Below are positions 1-9,126 of a DNA stretch of 64,000 nucleotides, in pieces. Location: NCBI GenBank assembly GCA_030668485.1, contig DAOUTW010000011.1, positions 22,402 to 86,401 on the forward strand, read 5' to 3'. This DNA comes from Candidatus Zixiibacteriota bacterium (GTDB lineage Bacteria; Zixibacteria; MSB-5A5; GN15; JAAZOE01). Each line of letters begins with the position of its first letter. Positions within the stretch are counted from its first letter, which is position 1. The notes below the pieces were generated by a model. The model saw nothing but the letters and a program-made list of their open reading frames with translations, made no database searches and was not told where the DNA came from. A program made the position numbers and the translations under genes.

Positions 1-1995
1 AACTCCCCATGAAATCGTGATATATCCCTGCCCGTTTTCCATCGATGAGAACTCGCTTGCGAACCAGGCCAGAAATGCGGTATGCGCCAGCAACCGGTAT
101 ACGATAATCTCCTTGCCGGCCTTAAACCATTTATATATGCCTGCTGAGACAATAAGAGGTAACAGGCTGACCAGAGCATGGATATTCAAGATTGCCGTGG
201 CATCGGTATCCGGTTTTAATAGCCGATATATCAATAATATCGCTATCACTCCGAAAAATACATGCCCCAAACCGGCTATGATGCGGTCTTTTTTCCATTT
301 TGCGACAAAATGTACCGCAACCGACAAAGCCAGCATTACCACAAACTCAAAATTTCCTTCAAGCTCCCGAGCGAACCATGCCCCGATAAAAATGAACACC
401 GGAATCAGGTACACTCTCTTTTCGACGATCGATCTGAGCCGAAAACTCATTAGGACACCAAGCCCGATTACCCAGAGATCGGTCAAAGCACGAGCATTAA
501 TTATCGGCGAGGCTGTGGCAGGCTGCATCAATTGTGATATTTCGGTCAGACTAAGCCGGTTCATCAACGCCAAACCACAAATACCGAATAGAATGTGCGC
601 AAAAACCGAAACTCCCCTGTTGGATATCCGGAGGGCGACCATATGCAGAACCGCCGCCTCCGTTGCGACTGCAATAAATAAGGTGTCACCTTCCAAAAGC
701 AGACTGAGTGCAATGGTGAAGAACAGAAGGCTCATCATCACATGCGTAAATACCAGATTTTTCAGGTCGGCGATCCGCTTCAGGAAAAAACCGGTCAGGG
801 CATAAACCGATGCCCCGCCGAGGACAATCCAGCCCCAGACCTCTTTGGACAAATCCGGCCAGATTATACCCGATAAGGCCAGTGAGATTAAAGGTACCAC
901 GATCGCGAGTACGTAGATATGCACATCAAGTAAACTATTGGCGCTTTTGGATAAGGCGCCGTCTCCAATTCCGACGGTGGCGCCGCGCCAGCGCCCCGGA
1001 TTGGTCACCCACACAATCTCTCGAAATAGCGGAACAAGCCAGAATAAGATCCACCCGGCCAGAACTCCCGCCTGCAATGCCCATTGTTCGGAATTTACAG
1101 ATTCGAATGAAATATTTATATCGGCGATGCCAATGATAATAATGATCCATCCACCGACCACCGATAGCCATAACAACAAACGCCAGCCCTGGTAAAAATA
1201 GATCGCACTGGTACCGGCGAGGATCAGGCAGGTGTATAACATCAATCCGGGTACCGTCCCCCCTTCAGTATACAATAGGAAAGGCGTCCCCAACCCACCC
1301 AGAGTACCGATGAGTGAAAACACCGCTTCATCCTGGCGCAATGAAATCAAAAAGGACAGAACCGTTACACCGATCATAAATCCCAGGGCGACCGGATACG
1401 ATACCAGGGAGAACAATTGGAAGGCGGCAAACCCGGTGATATAATAAGTTGCTATGGCGCCTCCGGTGAGGACCTGGCTGAATTGCTTTTTGCGGCCATA
1501 TATCCGATAGCCTATCGCCAGCAATGCCGTCCCCAGAGCCAGGCCGAACAGGACACGGATCGGCGGCGTCAGCCAGCCCTGGTCAATTGAATACTTGAAC
1601 AGAAAGACTACGGCAAAAAGGATTAACCCGATCCCTACCTTGTTCAGCCAGTACTCGCTTTTCCGCATATGTTCCGGCATTTCAAACGATTTTTTTGCCG
1701 GTCGAGGTCGATCTGGCTTTATCGGACCAAGCTTCGGCGCCGCCGGCGGTACCGGATCGCCCTGCTTTTTGACGAATGTCCCGGGTGGCTCAGCACTTGT
1801 GGGTTGAACAGTATCAACTTTTTGCTGAACATATGTCCGCGGCGGTTCAACCGGTTGCTGAGCTGCGGCAGAAGCGTCCGATTCCAATCGCTTAAGTTGG
1901 GATACCAGTTGTTCGGTTGAACTTTGTAATTTCCTAACGATATCTTCCAGTGCAGCCACACGATCATGCAGGGAACTTATTTCATGATCATCCAT
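1..1995 (-). CDS. DUF2339 multi-pass membrane protein (C-terminus beyond window)
   Basis: Reading the minus strand from ATG 1995 gives an open frame of 665 codons that runs off the left edge, so the stop is outside the window. The first ~35 residues are predicted coiled coil (heptads around DRVAALEDIVRKLQSS). A Pro/Gln/Lys-rich linker reaches ~residue 120, and then comes a long series of hydrophobic helices starting at KVGIGLILFAVVFLFKYSID and followed by GWLTPPIRVLFG. This order (coiled coil, proline linker, >15 membrane helices, WLTP.R...G motif) is the DUF2339 pattern; the function of that family is unknown, and it lies in the cytoplasmic membrane. A weak AGGA lies 8 bases before the ATG. 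The plus-strand frames across this stretch are antisense shadows. The family call is from memory of the motif and was not searched. Confidence 0.85.
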   Translation of the reverse strand, partial: MDDHEISSLHDRVAALEDIVRKLQSSTEQLVSQLKRLESDASAAAQQPVEPPRTYVQQKVDTVQPTSAEPPGTFVKKQGDPVPPAAPKLGPIKPDRPRPAKKSFEMPEHMRKSEYWLNKVGIGLILFAVVFLFKYSIDQGWLTPPIRVLFGLALGTALLAIGYRIYGRKKQFSQVLTGGAIATYYITGFAAFQLFSLVSYPVALGFMIGVTVLSFLISLRQDEAVFSLIGTLGGLGTPFLLYTEGGTVPGLMLYTCLILAGTSAIYFYQGWRLLLWLSVVGGWIIIIIGIADINISFESVNSEQWALQAGVLAGWILFWLVPLFREIVWVTNPGRWRGATVGIGDGALSKSANSLLDVHIYVLAIVVPLISLALSGIIWPDLSKEVWGWIVLGGASVYALTGFFLKRIADLKNLVFTHVMMSLLFFTIALSLLLEGDTLFIAVATEAAVLHMVALRISNRGVSVFAHILFGICGLALMNRLSLTEISQLMQPATASPIINARALTDLWVIGLGVLMSFRLRSIVEKRVYLIPVFIFIGAWFARELEGNFEFVVMLALSVAVHFVAKWKKDRIIAGLGHVFFGVIAILLIYRLLKPDTDATAILNIHALVSLLPLIVSAGIYKWFKAGKEIIVYRLLAHTAFLAWFASEFSSMENGQGYITISWGV

Positions 1996-2105
1996 GCTTA
2001 GATTCCTGTCAAAGGATTGATATACATAAAATATACGTTCTCTTTTATTCCGGAATCAAGATTTAAATACATTTATCTGTAAGTAATTCCTGCGATACTT
2101 ATATA

Positions 2106-2143
2106 GAAAATAAATGCCCGCCGAAAATAATCGACGGGCATTC
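2106..2143 (-). terminator. Rho-independent terminator after the LVIVD gene
   Basis: On the minus strand an ATGCCCG...CGGGCAT stem, with an A/T-rich loop, is followed by TTATTTT. It sits about 40 bases past the stop of the LVIVD-repeat gene (2182) and separates it from the DUF2339 gene. Confidence 0.65.
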
Positions 2144-2181
2144 CATGTTCATCGTTGTCGGTAATTATTTATCACCGCGCA

Positions 2182-4341
2182 TTATTCATAGCATCCGCCG
2201 CATGGCGCTTCGCCTCCGCGGAAGGTGAAATCGATCAGGAGGACGGCATCACCTACATTTACATCACCGTCGCAATTTACATCTCCGGCATTTATCGGAT
2301 CGGGAGCAGTACCGCCTTTGAAGATATATGATATCAAAAAGACGATATCGGCCACATCAAAGTCTCCGGCGCCATTAGGACCGGCACAATCACCCTGCTT
2401 AAGGCAAAGGAATCCATTGTCGCAGGTGACATAAATGTTATCGCCGACAACATCCACATCCCAGACCCAACCCGGATAGGTGCTGTACTTGCCTGCCAGC
2501 ACCGGTGATTCGGGTGAGCTGATATCGAGGATTTGAAAACCATACACATATGCCGCGACATAAAGATAATTGCCGACCACCTCAATATTACGAGCCAGGT
2601 CAAACCCCAGATAATCTCCAATAAAAACGGGGTTTTGAGGATCACTTACCTCGAAAATACCCAATTGATTATGATAGTCATAATTGACGTAAGCATAATT
2701 GCCCGAAACGGCAATGGCAGTGGAATACCCGGGAAGGTCGTAACTGCCTTCAACTACGGGTGCGAGCGGATCGCTTATATTGATGATTCTAAAGCCCTCT
2801 TCTCCACCCGACAAATATGCATAATTACCCTGAATCGTCATACGATAGCCATAGCCCAAGTCTTCGAAGCTGCCGGCCAGAGCCGGTGCCTGCGGGCTCG
2901 AAACATCATAAACGAGCAAACCGCTATCTCCCGCGATAGCATAAAGGTAAGAACCCCATGCCAGTAAGTCGTTCAGATAATTGTTCGGAGTGGCAAAAGA
3001 TTCCAGATGAGCCGGATTGAGCGGGTCGGAAACATCGAAAACCATAATACCGATATCACGGCCGCCCAGGTAAATATAATCCCCCACCAGTTCAATTGTC
3101 CTGGCATCACCGGGAGTATCGTACGATGCAACCAACTCGGGATTTTCACTATCGGAAAGGTCAAGAACCTGCATCCCCCTGATTCCGTTCGCCATGAAAC
3201 CGTAATTCCCCGAAATAACCAGATCATAACCCATACCCGGATTGACATACGCGGCGTCCACCAGAGGAACCTCGGGAGATGAGATATCATAGCGTTCGAT
3301 TCCGGCGGTCCAGTCAGACACAAAAGCATCATCGCTTGAGACGTACATGGACGTATTAAAACCCTGTGTGAACCAATCGGCAACGTAGAAGGGATTGCCC
3401 GGATAACTTATATCAAGGATTTTGATCGTGTTATTGTCCAGCAGATACAGATAATCACCGGCAAGTTCAACATCAGTATACCGTTCCGTAGTATCTACCC
3501 AGGTGGCTTGCGTGGTAGGAAATCCTGTCCCTCCGACGTATAGCACATGAAGACCCAGACCACGACTGGCCACGAATAAATAGTTCCCCTGATGCTCCAC
3601 ATCATAAGCATCCCCGCCGCACGGTAAATTGCCCATATATTCCGGTGACATCGGATCGGAAATATTCCATACCGACAAGAAAAATTCAGAAGCGATATAG
3701 GCAAAGTCACCGTCTATAACCGAGTTCATGGCCAGACCTTCAGGATCGAAATAATTGACCAGCACCGGATTAGTCTTATCGGAAATATCGATGATGAAAT
3801 AGGACATATGGCCGCTGAGATAGGCATAATCGCCGACGATCTCAACCCCGGTCGCAGTTGGAGACCCCCACGATGACAGACCATCGGTGCTAAAAGTACC
3901 TGTCAAAAAAGGCGCATAGGGATCGGATACATTAAAAATCATCAATCCCTGATAACCGACCACGTAGACAAAATCGCCGACAAGAACCATATCGCGAGCC
4001 TGCGAGGGATGATACAATTGGGCAATGATGACCGGCGAGGAAGGATTGGATAGATCAATAACCTGAAATCCAAAATACGGATAACAATATGCCAGATCGC
4101 CGTCTCCGACAACCGCATAAGTGCCTTGCCACAATGAGCTGCCACTATAACTGACCGAGAACTCCAGCACCTCGTCGCCGCCCAGTTTCGTAAAATCTTC
4201 ACCAAATCCTTCAGATTCGGGTGTATCCGCCGATCTTTCGCCGCTCGGTTGTATTGTTAAGACTTCAGCCTGAGCCGTAAATGATAAAAAAATGAAAATA
4301 AATAGCGTGACCCCTAAGATAAATCTTGTTCCCTTGCGCAT
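2182..4341 (-). CDS. Secreted LVIVD-repeat protein with C-terminal dockerin-like repeats
   Basis: A 719-residue exported protein. The ATG at 4341 is preferred over the one four codons upstream (4353), because GGAGGG lies 4-5 bases before it and the upstream ATG has no Shine-Dalgarno. Residues ~1-26 form a signal peptide (RKGTRFILGVTLFIFIFLSF, then AQA). The body is about 13 repeats of the type 'V.G.YAY(V/L)....G....(D/N)IS(D/S)P..P', i.e. the LVIVD repeat, expected to form a beta-propeller-like surface domain. The last ~65 residues hold two dockerin-like units (GDFDVADIVFLISYIFKGG and GDVNCDGDVNVGDAVLLID) with Asp/Asn calcium-loop spacing, ending in Cys-rich CGGCYE. Likely cell-surface or extracellular; substrate unknown. 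It has its own consensus promoter (4393-4421) and terminator, so it is probably monocistronic. Confidence 0.88.
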   Translation of the reverse strand: MRKGTRFILGVTLFIFIFLSFTAQAEVLTIQPSGERSADTPESEGFGEDFTKLGGDEVLEFSVSYSGSSLWQGTYAVVGDGDLAYCYPYFGFQVIDLSNPSSPVIIAQLYHPSQARDMVLVGDFVYVVGYQGLMIFNVSDPYAPFLTGTFSTDGLSSWGSPTATGVEIVGDYAYLSGHMSYFIIDISDKTNPVLVNYFDPEGLAMNSVIDGDFAYIASEFFLSVWNISDPMSPEYMGNLPCGGDAYDVEHQGNYLFVASRGLGLHVLYVGGTGFPTTQATWVDTTERYTDVELAGDYLYLLDNNTIKILDISYPGNPFYVADWFTQGFNTSMYVSSDDAFVSDWTAGIERYDISSPEVPLVDAAYVNPGMGYDLVISGNYGFMANGIRGMQVLDLSDSENPELVASYDTPGDARTIELVGDYIYLGGRDIGIMVFDVSDPLNPAHLESFATPNNYLNDLLAWGSYLYAIAGDSGLLVYDVSSPQAPALAGSFEDLGYGYRMTIQGNYAYLSGGEEGFRIINISDPLAPVVEGSYDLPGYSTAIAVSGNYAYVNYDYHNQLGIFEVSDPQNPVFIGDYLGFDLARNIEVVGNYLYVAAYVYGFQILDISSPESPVLAGKYSTYPGWVWDVDVVGDNIYVTCDNGFLCLKQGDCAGPNGAGDFDVADIVFLISYIFKGGTAPDPINAGDVNCDGDVNVGDAVLLIDFTFRGGEAPCGGCYE

Positions 4342-4392
4342 GCGCCCTCCCATGCCTGAGGTATATGATGTAAATGCCCTGTTAACAATTAT

Positions 4393-4421
4393 ATATTACT
4401 GTCATTGTAAGGTATTGTCAA
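4393..4421 (-). promoter_or_regulatory. Sigma70-type promoter of the LVIVD-repeat gene
   Basis: Minus-strand TTGACA (4421-4416), 17-base spacer, TAATAT (4398-4393), about 52 bases upstream of the chosen start. Confidence 0.7.
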
Positions 4422-4545
4422 GCATTAAATTACAGAAGCCTGCAGCCCGAGCCTTAACCTGAATTTATTTTTCCTTTTAATTATTTCAAAATCTATTATC
4501 TTTTAGTAGTCAATTCGACAATTCAGAAATACTCGGAGGTTAACT

Positions 4546-4751
4546 ATGTCTGCCAGGATACCGGCTGTACTCTGCCTGATCCTTATTATGGATGATGTCG
4601 GCATGCCGCTCACCGGAACGTACGATCTGACATTTAAATCTACGACACCTTCGACGCCGTTACTGCCCGTCGGCAGGAGACACACAGATAGGTCGAATTC
4701 AAAGGCGCTCTATTGCCAATCAATCTGAGCTGCGAATATCAAAGATATTAA
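4546..4751 (+). pseudogene. Frameshifted remnant of a surface protein N-terminus
   Basis: A strong Shine-Dalgarno (GGAGG, 6 bases before ATG 4546) precedes a 60-codon frame that starts like a truncated signal peptide (MSARIPAVLCLILI) and continues DDVGMPLTGTYDLTFK. The last part is the opening of a common bacterial surface domain ('GRLTD..G.PLTGTYDLTFKIYD'). At the TTTAAA run (~4632) the expected continuation IYDTFDAVTARRQETH lies in the next frame. After an in-frame TAG it resumes as VEFKGALLPINLSCEY and ends at 4751. At least one frameshift, one stop and an internal deletion are needed to explain this. It is therefore read as a decayed gene with an intact ribosome binding site. No intact copy is in the window. 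Confidence 0.55.
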
Positions 4752-4762
4752 CACCGGGGTCG

Positions 4763-5212
4763 TCAGGACCCGATAAGCTCCTTGACCCTGGCCACCACCA
4801 GTTCCGGATCGATCGGTTTATCAATAAACATGTTGGGCTTTATCAATCCCTCGTCCCGCATCTCCCGGATCGATTTGCGCATCGCTTCCCGTAAGGCATC
4901 AAACGGTTTAACATCGTCGTCCTCGGTCTGAGTATCAAGACCCTCGAGTACCTCCGCGACCCCGGTCAACATTATAACCGGAAGATCCTTAAACTCGTCG
5001 TCCCGGCGAAGCTGCTTAAAAAGCACAAAACCGGTTTTCTTCGGCATCATAACATCAAGCACCACCAGGTCCGGATGTTCACTCCGTATCTTTTCCAGTC
5101 CATCCTTACCGTTAAGCGCCGACAGGGTCTCGTACCCATTCTCCTTCAGGGCCGTGGTCAGGAATTTGACCGTATTTTCATCATCGTCTACTACCAAAAC
5201 CTTTTTTGCCAT
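4763..5212 (-). CDS. Response regulator, single REC domain with an insertion
   Basis: A stand-alone receiver protein of 149 residues. The start MAKKVLVVDDDEN (ATG 5212) is chosen because GGAG lies 8 bases upstream; the ATG at 5242 has none. It shows the acidic pocket DDD (~8-10), the phospho-acceptor Asp in DLVVLDVMMPKKTG (~52), the Thr in VIMLTG and the Lys in the final IDKPIDPE. Between the Thr and Lys motifs there is an unusually long, charged insert (~30 residues, QTEDDDVKPFDAL...GLIKPNMF) not found in standard CheY folds. There is no output domain, so it acts through protein contact or phosphotransfer. It overlaps the 3' end of the kinase gene upstream by ~32 bases, which suggests translational coupling and a cognate pair. 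Confidence 0.87.
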   Translation of the reverse strand: MAKKVLVVDDDENTVKFLTTALKENGYETLSALNGKDGLEKIRSEHPDLVVLDVMMPKKTGFVLFKQLRRDDEFKDLPVIMLTGVAEVLEGLDTQTEDDDVKPFDALREAMRKSIREMRDEGLIKPNMFIDKPIDPELVVARVKELIGS

Positions 5213-6656
5213 CGATGATCTCCTTGCTTCTGCTGTTTTCATCTATGGGAAGCACGATGCGAAAGACCGTTCCCTTGTCAGGTTCCGATTCCACATCGAT
5301 TTTCCCGCCGTGGACATCAATCATTCTCGAAGTTATCGACAAACCCAGGCCGGTGCCGGCCTTGCTCTTGGTGCTGAAAAACGGTGTAAATATATGGGCA
5401 ATTATATCTTCGGTCATACCGCAGCCGTTATCCCTAATCTCGATTATCGCCTCCTGCCTATCATTATCGGTATAGGCCGACATGGTCACCTCAGGAATCT
5501 CCACTTCGCCATATTCTTTCCAGAAGCAGGCATCCAGGGCATTGGAGACAATATCCATCACCGCCGAATGAATCATCTGCGCATCACAGGAGATATGCGG
5601 CAGCTCCGGCACGTCCTTCAGACTAAATCTGATCCCTCTCTCCTTGGCCGACCGGCCGATAACTTGATCAATACCCGATAACGTTTTATTCAGATCAACC
5701 TGATCAAATCTTGGTTTCCACTCTTTGACATATTTTAGCATATTCATCGACATGTCGGTCATGCGGGTGATACCTTCCTGGACGATTTGCCACCCTTCCT
5801 CAAGCATTTTCCGGTCATCCTTTTTCAGACCGGTTCTGACCATATAAGCGCCCCCGGTGCAGGCATTCAGCATATTCTTCATCGAATGCTGAATTCCGGT
5901 GAATACCTGACCGATAGCGACAAACCGTTCCGACTGCATCCATTGTTTCTGAAGCCTCAATTCCTCGGTTATATCTTTACTTATGCCGATTGTGCCTATG
6001 ATTTCCCCCGTTGAATTGCGCAGCCGTGAAAGAGTGAGCAGCACATTCCGGGTTTCGCCGCTTTTGGTTAGAAATTTGGTCTTGAAATTAACCACATTGT
6101 CGGTGAATCTCAATTTGGCAATGGCTACCTCACGGTCCTGTGGATTGAGAAACAGTTTTGTTACCGGTTTTCCGATCACATCACGGCGCCGATATCCTAA
6201 AGCGTTTTCGGAGCCGGTATTAAAAGTCCTGATATTTCCCGAGGGTGTTACCGTAATGATAATATCAGCCGAGCTTTCCAGAATCCCATGCAGGTAATCT
6301 CTGGTTTTATCAAGCTCGGTCAGCGAGGATGTAAGCATATCCGCCATGTCGTTGAAGGAAGAGGCCAGCGAGCTGAATTCATCCGTCCCTCTTTCATCGA
6401 GCCGAAACTCAAATTCCTTTTCCGCCAGGCGGTTCATGCCGTTGGCCAACTTTTCAACAGGTTTTTTAACAAAATAAGTCGTAAAAAACCAGGCCGATCC
6501 GAAGGCAAATGCCACAGCTATTATAACCCCCGCCAGAACGGCCGAGATTCCCGGAGGAACCAGATTGGTTGCAATATCCATAGTCATCATGGTAATCACG
6601 ATGATGACCATGAAGGTCACAATCAGTTTCCAGAAGATGTTAATGCGCTTAAACAT
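5181..6656 (-). CDS. Membrane sensor histidine kinase (HAMP-PAS-HisKA-HATPase)
   Basis: A 491-residue kinase. Two membrane helices (~9-28 and ~36-60) flank almost no periplasmic loop, so sensing is probably intramembrane or through the PAS domain. A HAMP segment (~63-115) is followed by a PAS domain (~120-235, with GYRRRDVIGKPV and IGISKDITE). The phosphorylated His lies in GIQHSMKNML (~258). The C-terminal ATPase has the N box (DIVSNALDAC), G1 (DNGCGM), F (FTPFFSTK) and G2 (GTGLGLSI) motifs. It lies 63 bases downstream of dsrP on the same strand, so it may be co-transcribed with the Qmo/Dsr genes and report on redox or respiratory state; that is inference. Its partner is the overlapping REC gene. 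Confidence 0.9.
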   Translation of the reverse strand: MFKRINIFWKLIVTFMVIIVITMMTMDIATNLVPPGISAVLAGVIIAVAFAFGSAWFFTTYFVKKPVEKLANGMNRLAEKEFEFRLDERGTDEFSSLASSFNDMADMLTSSLTELDKTRDYLHGILESSADIIITVTPSGNIRTFNTGSENALGYRRRDVIGKPVTKLFLNPQDREVAIAKLRFTDNVVNFKTKFLTKSGETRNVLLTLSRLRNSTGEIIGTIGISKDITEELRLQKQWMQSERFVAIGQVFTGIQHSMKNMLNACTGGAYMVRTGLKKDDRKMLEEGWQIVQEGITRMTDMSMNMLKYVKEWKPRFDQVDLNKTLSGIDQVIGRSAKERGIRFSLKDVPELPHISCDAQMIHSAVMDIVSNALDACFWKEYGEVEIPEVTMSAYTDNDRQEAIIEIRDNGCGMTEDIIAHIFTPFFSTKSKAGTGLGLSITSRMIDVHGGKIDVESEPDKGTVFRIVLPIDENSRSKEIIDGKKGFGSRR

Positions 6657-6719
6657 GAGTATCCCGTGATTTCTGGTTTCCTGAACCGATAAACGACCGA
6701 TTTAATCCTGGGCATAAAT

Positions 6720-7952
6720 TTACCCGTGAACCTTCATCTCCCTCGGTCGGCTCGGCACTTCCTTCGACGGCGTATGCACGTCTATTCTGGCCTCGGTGGG
6801 AAGTAGTTTCATGTATTTCAACCCCCAACTGAACAAAAATCCGATAGCGCCAAAGACCCCCAGGGCTTGCAGCACTTCGAGAAAACTTATGGAATAAGTC
6901 GCTATCCCCTCCTCGATCACTGAACTTGATATCTCTATCCCGGGAAATAGTTCGGGCGGATGAGTTAACCCCGGAATGACAATTACATATCTTTCGCAAA
7001 GGACTCCAAAGACTACCATCGCGGACGCAATGACAATCCACTTGATCGATTGCCCGGTCTTCTTCCTGAAAAGTATCAACAACGGTATCCCGCATCCGAC
7101 TATCACCAGCCCGAACCAGAAGAGAATGCTGTGCAATCCGCCGAACAGATAATAAACGGCCGCGTCGCGCAATTCGACCACATAAGCCCGATAGGCGTTC
7201 TCCATTACAAGGAAATAGACCACTACCAGAAGACAGATTGCCAGAAACCGGCCCAGCCGGACAATCAGTACATCATCCACATGCCGCTTGGTTATTTTGA
7301 ACAGGCCGACAATTAGTAATATCATCAGGGCCGTTCCCGATGCCATCGCCGCCGCGACAAAGGCCGCCGGCAACAATGGCGATTCATAAAGTACCCTTGC
7401 GCCAAATCCAAAAATCGCTCCCGTTCCGCTATGGACACAAAAAGCCCAACCAAATGCCAGTGTTGCCACGACAGTTGTCAGTTTCTTTCTGTTGGTGAAC
7501 AACGCCCACAGATAAACTATACAGATCAGGATATGCCCGATATACAATATCGGATTGATCGAAAACATCGATTGAAGATTGAAATAAACAAATGGCTCGA
7601 CAAAGACCCGATCCATTCTCCCCTGGTCGGTCAGGATCGACAGAAGTCCGGCTATCAGAAAAAGCATCGCCACATAGACGGCAAGCCGCGCAAACGGCTT
7701 GTACTCGGTTTTCCCAAAAACGCCGTAGAGACCGGATATTACCAGTGACCCGGCCGAAAGGCCGATATAATAGACCGCCATCACGATTTGAAGCCCCCAC
7801 GGAACCCGGCTGGTCATTCCGGTCACCCAGATTCCTTCTTCTATCACCACCCAGGTAGCGATCAGTCCGGCAATCACTGCTGCCGCAAAGGCAAACATCA
7901 TCACCCGGTATTGCGTCGATCTTCCTTCAATCCGTTCAAATTCGATTTCCAT
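6720..7952 (-). CDS. dsrP: DsrP-like NrfD-family quinone-interacting membrane subunit
   Basis: A 410-residue polytopic protein with about 10 membrane helices, of the NrfD/PsrC/HybB family. This family carries no cofactor and exchanges electrons between menaquinone and a periplasmic ferredoxin-like subunit. Recognisable features are an early GMTSRVPWGLQIVMAVYYIG segment and a conserved central acidic/aromatic helix set. DsrP is assigned from synteny: the next genes upstream encode a Tat-exported ferredoxin (DsrO-like) and a triheme cytochrome with the DsrJ signature. AGAGGTGA precedes the ATG. A generic NrfD subunit of another complex would look similar in sequence, so the symbol depends on DsrJ next door. 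Confidence 0.85.
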   Translation of the reverse strand: MEIEFERIEGRSTQYRVMMFAFAAAVIAGLIATWVVIEEGIWVTGMTSRVPWGLQIVMAVYYIGLSAGSLVISGLYGVFGKTEYKPFARLAVYVAMLFLIAGLLSILTDQGRMDRVFVEPFVYFNLQSMFSINPILYIGHILICIVYLWALFTNRKKLTTVVATLAFGWAFCVHSGTGAIFGFGARVLYESPLLPAAFVAAAMASGTALMILLIVGLFKITKRHVDDVLIVRLGRFLAICLLVVVYFLVMENAYRAYVVELRDAAVYYLFGGLHSILFWFGLVIVGCGIPLLILFRKKTGQSIKWIVIASAMVVFGVLCERYVIVIPGLTHPPELFPGIEISSSVIEEGIATYSISFLEVLQALGVFGAIGFLFSWGLKYMKLLPTEARIDVHTPSKEVPSRPREMKVHG

Positions 7953-7974
7953 ACCGTCACCTCTCGGTACCGGC

Positions 7975-8715
7975 CTACAGGCCGACGTAATATACTTTCG
8001 GCTCTGTACCCAGATCTTCTCGGATACGTTTCACGGCATTGCTCGCAATCAAGCTTGAAACATTGCTTTCAGGATCATTGAGATCACCGACATATATCGC
8101 CCCTGCACCGATCGCATTACATGCCTCGACACAGGCGGGCATCTCTCCCTGATCCAGACGATGGGCGCACAGGTGACACGCCTCGGCTACCCCATGAGAT
8201 CGTTTGGGGCGTTCCTTATTGGGCCACTCTTCATTATCCCTGAAATTAAAACTACGCGCATTATACGGGCAGGCAATCATGCAATACCGGCAGCCGATAC
8301 ATCTATGGTGATCCACGATGACAATACCGTCATCTCGTTTATAAGTCGCCCGCACCGGGCAGACCTGTGCGCAGGGCGGCTTATCGCAATGATTACAAAG
8401 CAGTAAAATCGATTTCTCGCCGACTCCGGGATTATCTTTCTTGTGAAGACCGACTTTCCTGATCCAGTGTATATCCCAGCGATCGTCGCCGAATAAAGCG
8501 ACATTATTTTCATGCCGGCAAGCATCGAGGCATGCCGTACAACCCGGCTTGCATTTGTTGAGGTCTATCACCATACCCCACCTGTGCCCGGTGGTCACGA
8601 TTTCATCACCTGCCAGGCCTTCGCCGGGAGTGGTCAGGATACGAAACGCGTAGGTAGACGAAACCCCCGCAAATATCGTTCCCCCGGCAACTTTCATAAA
8701 ATCTCTTCTTTCCAT
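7975..8715 (-). CDS. dsrO: DsrO-like periplasmic 4Fe-4S ferredoxin (Tat substrate)
   Basis: A 246-residue multi-cluster ferredoxin. The N-terminus MERRDFMKVAGG is a twin-arginine signal, so the protein is folded in the cytoplasm and exported. Four Cys groups follow: CKPGCTACLDAC, CNHCDKPPCAQVC, CIGCRYCMIAC and CHLCAHR...CVEAC. That is enough for up to four [4Fe-4S] clusters, as in DsrO/NrfC/HybA. It should sit on the periplasmic face on DsrP and pass electrons between DsrJ haems and the quinone site. The genes on both sides are closely spaced (15 bases after dsrJ, 22 before dsrP), consistent with one operon. Confidence 0.88.
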   Translation of the reverse strand: MERRDFMKVAGGTIFAGVSSTYAFRILTTPGEGLAGDEIVTTGHRWGMVIDLNKCKPGCTACLDACRHENNVALFGDDRWDIHWIRKVGLHKKDNPGVGEKSILLLCNHCDKPPCAQVCPVRATYKRDDGIVIVDHHRCIGCRYCMIACPYNARSFNFRDNEEWPNKERPKRSHGVAEACHLCAHRLDQGEMPACVEACNAIGAGAIYVGDLNDPESNVSSLIASNAVKRIREDLGTEPKVYYVGL

Positions 8716-8730
8716 CTAGCAACCCGCTTT

Positions 8731-9105
8731 CTACGGATAATGATGACACTCGAAACAATCCGGTGTCATGCTCACAGCATCATGGCATTTATCGCAAAAC
8801 TTTTCTCGGTTCTTATGGCAATCCTGGCATTTTTGCAGGCTTATATCGCCTCGTTTCCCATACCGCACGACTTCTTCCCGGACATATCGCAGGAGTTCCC
8901 AGTGATGGTATCTCATATATGTTGCATCCCGGACACATTCCTCAAATTCCGAATCCGCTTTTTCAAGAAACAACGGCGCATCATTTACATTTCCGGCCAT
9001 AAGAGAAGCGACGGCACTATATCCGAAAGGAAAAAGAATAAACAGCACCGGGATCGCCACGGCAAGTATCCTGATTTTACCGCCTAATATCTTATTGATA
9101 TTCAT
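8731..9105 (-). CDS. dsrJ: DsrJ triheme c-type cytochrome
   Basis: A 124-residue cytochrome anchored by an uncleaved N-terminal helix (~11-33). It has three haem-binding motifs, CQDCH, CDKCH and CFECH, in the C-terminal third. The stretch EECVRDATYMRYHHWELL, then VREEVVR, matches the DsrJ signature. Its Cys (in ECVRD) is, in characterised DsrJ, the distal ligand of a His/Cys-coordinated haem. This is the feature that separates DsrJ from other small cytochromes and the main reason the neighbouring genes are called dsrO and dsrP. Periplasmic side of the membrane. No dsrM or dsrK lies next to it; qmoC takes the upstream position. Confidence 0.88.
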   Translation of the reverse strand: MNINKILGGKIRILAVAIPVLFILFPFGYSAVASLMAGNVNDAPLFLEKADSEFEECVRDATYMRYHHWELLRYVREEVVRYGKRGDISLQKCQDCHKNREKFCDKCHDAVSMTPDCFECHHYP

Positions 9106-9126
9106 TATCTCCTCCGCACCGAAAGT

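Noticed and set aside
17..805. 262-codon plus-strand frame
   Set aside because: Antisense to the DUF2339 gene; no domain, no ribosome binding site, while the minus frame has clear membrane helices and the family motif.
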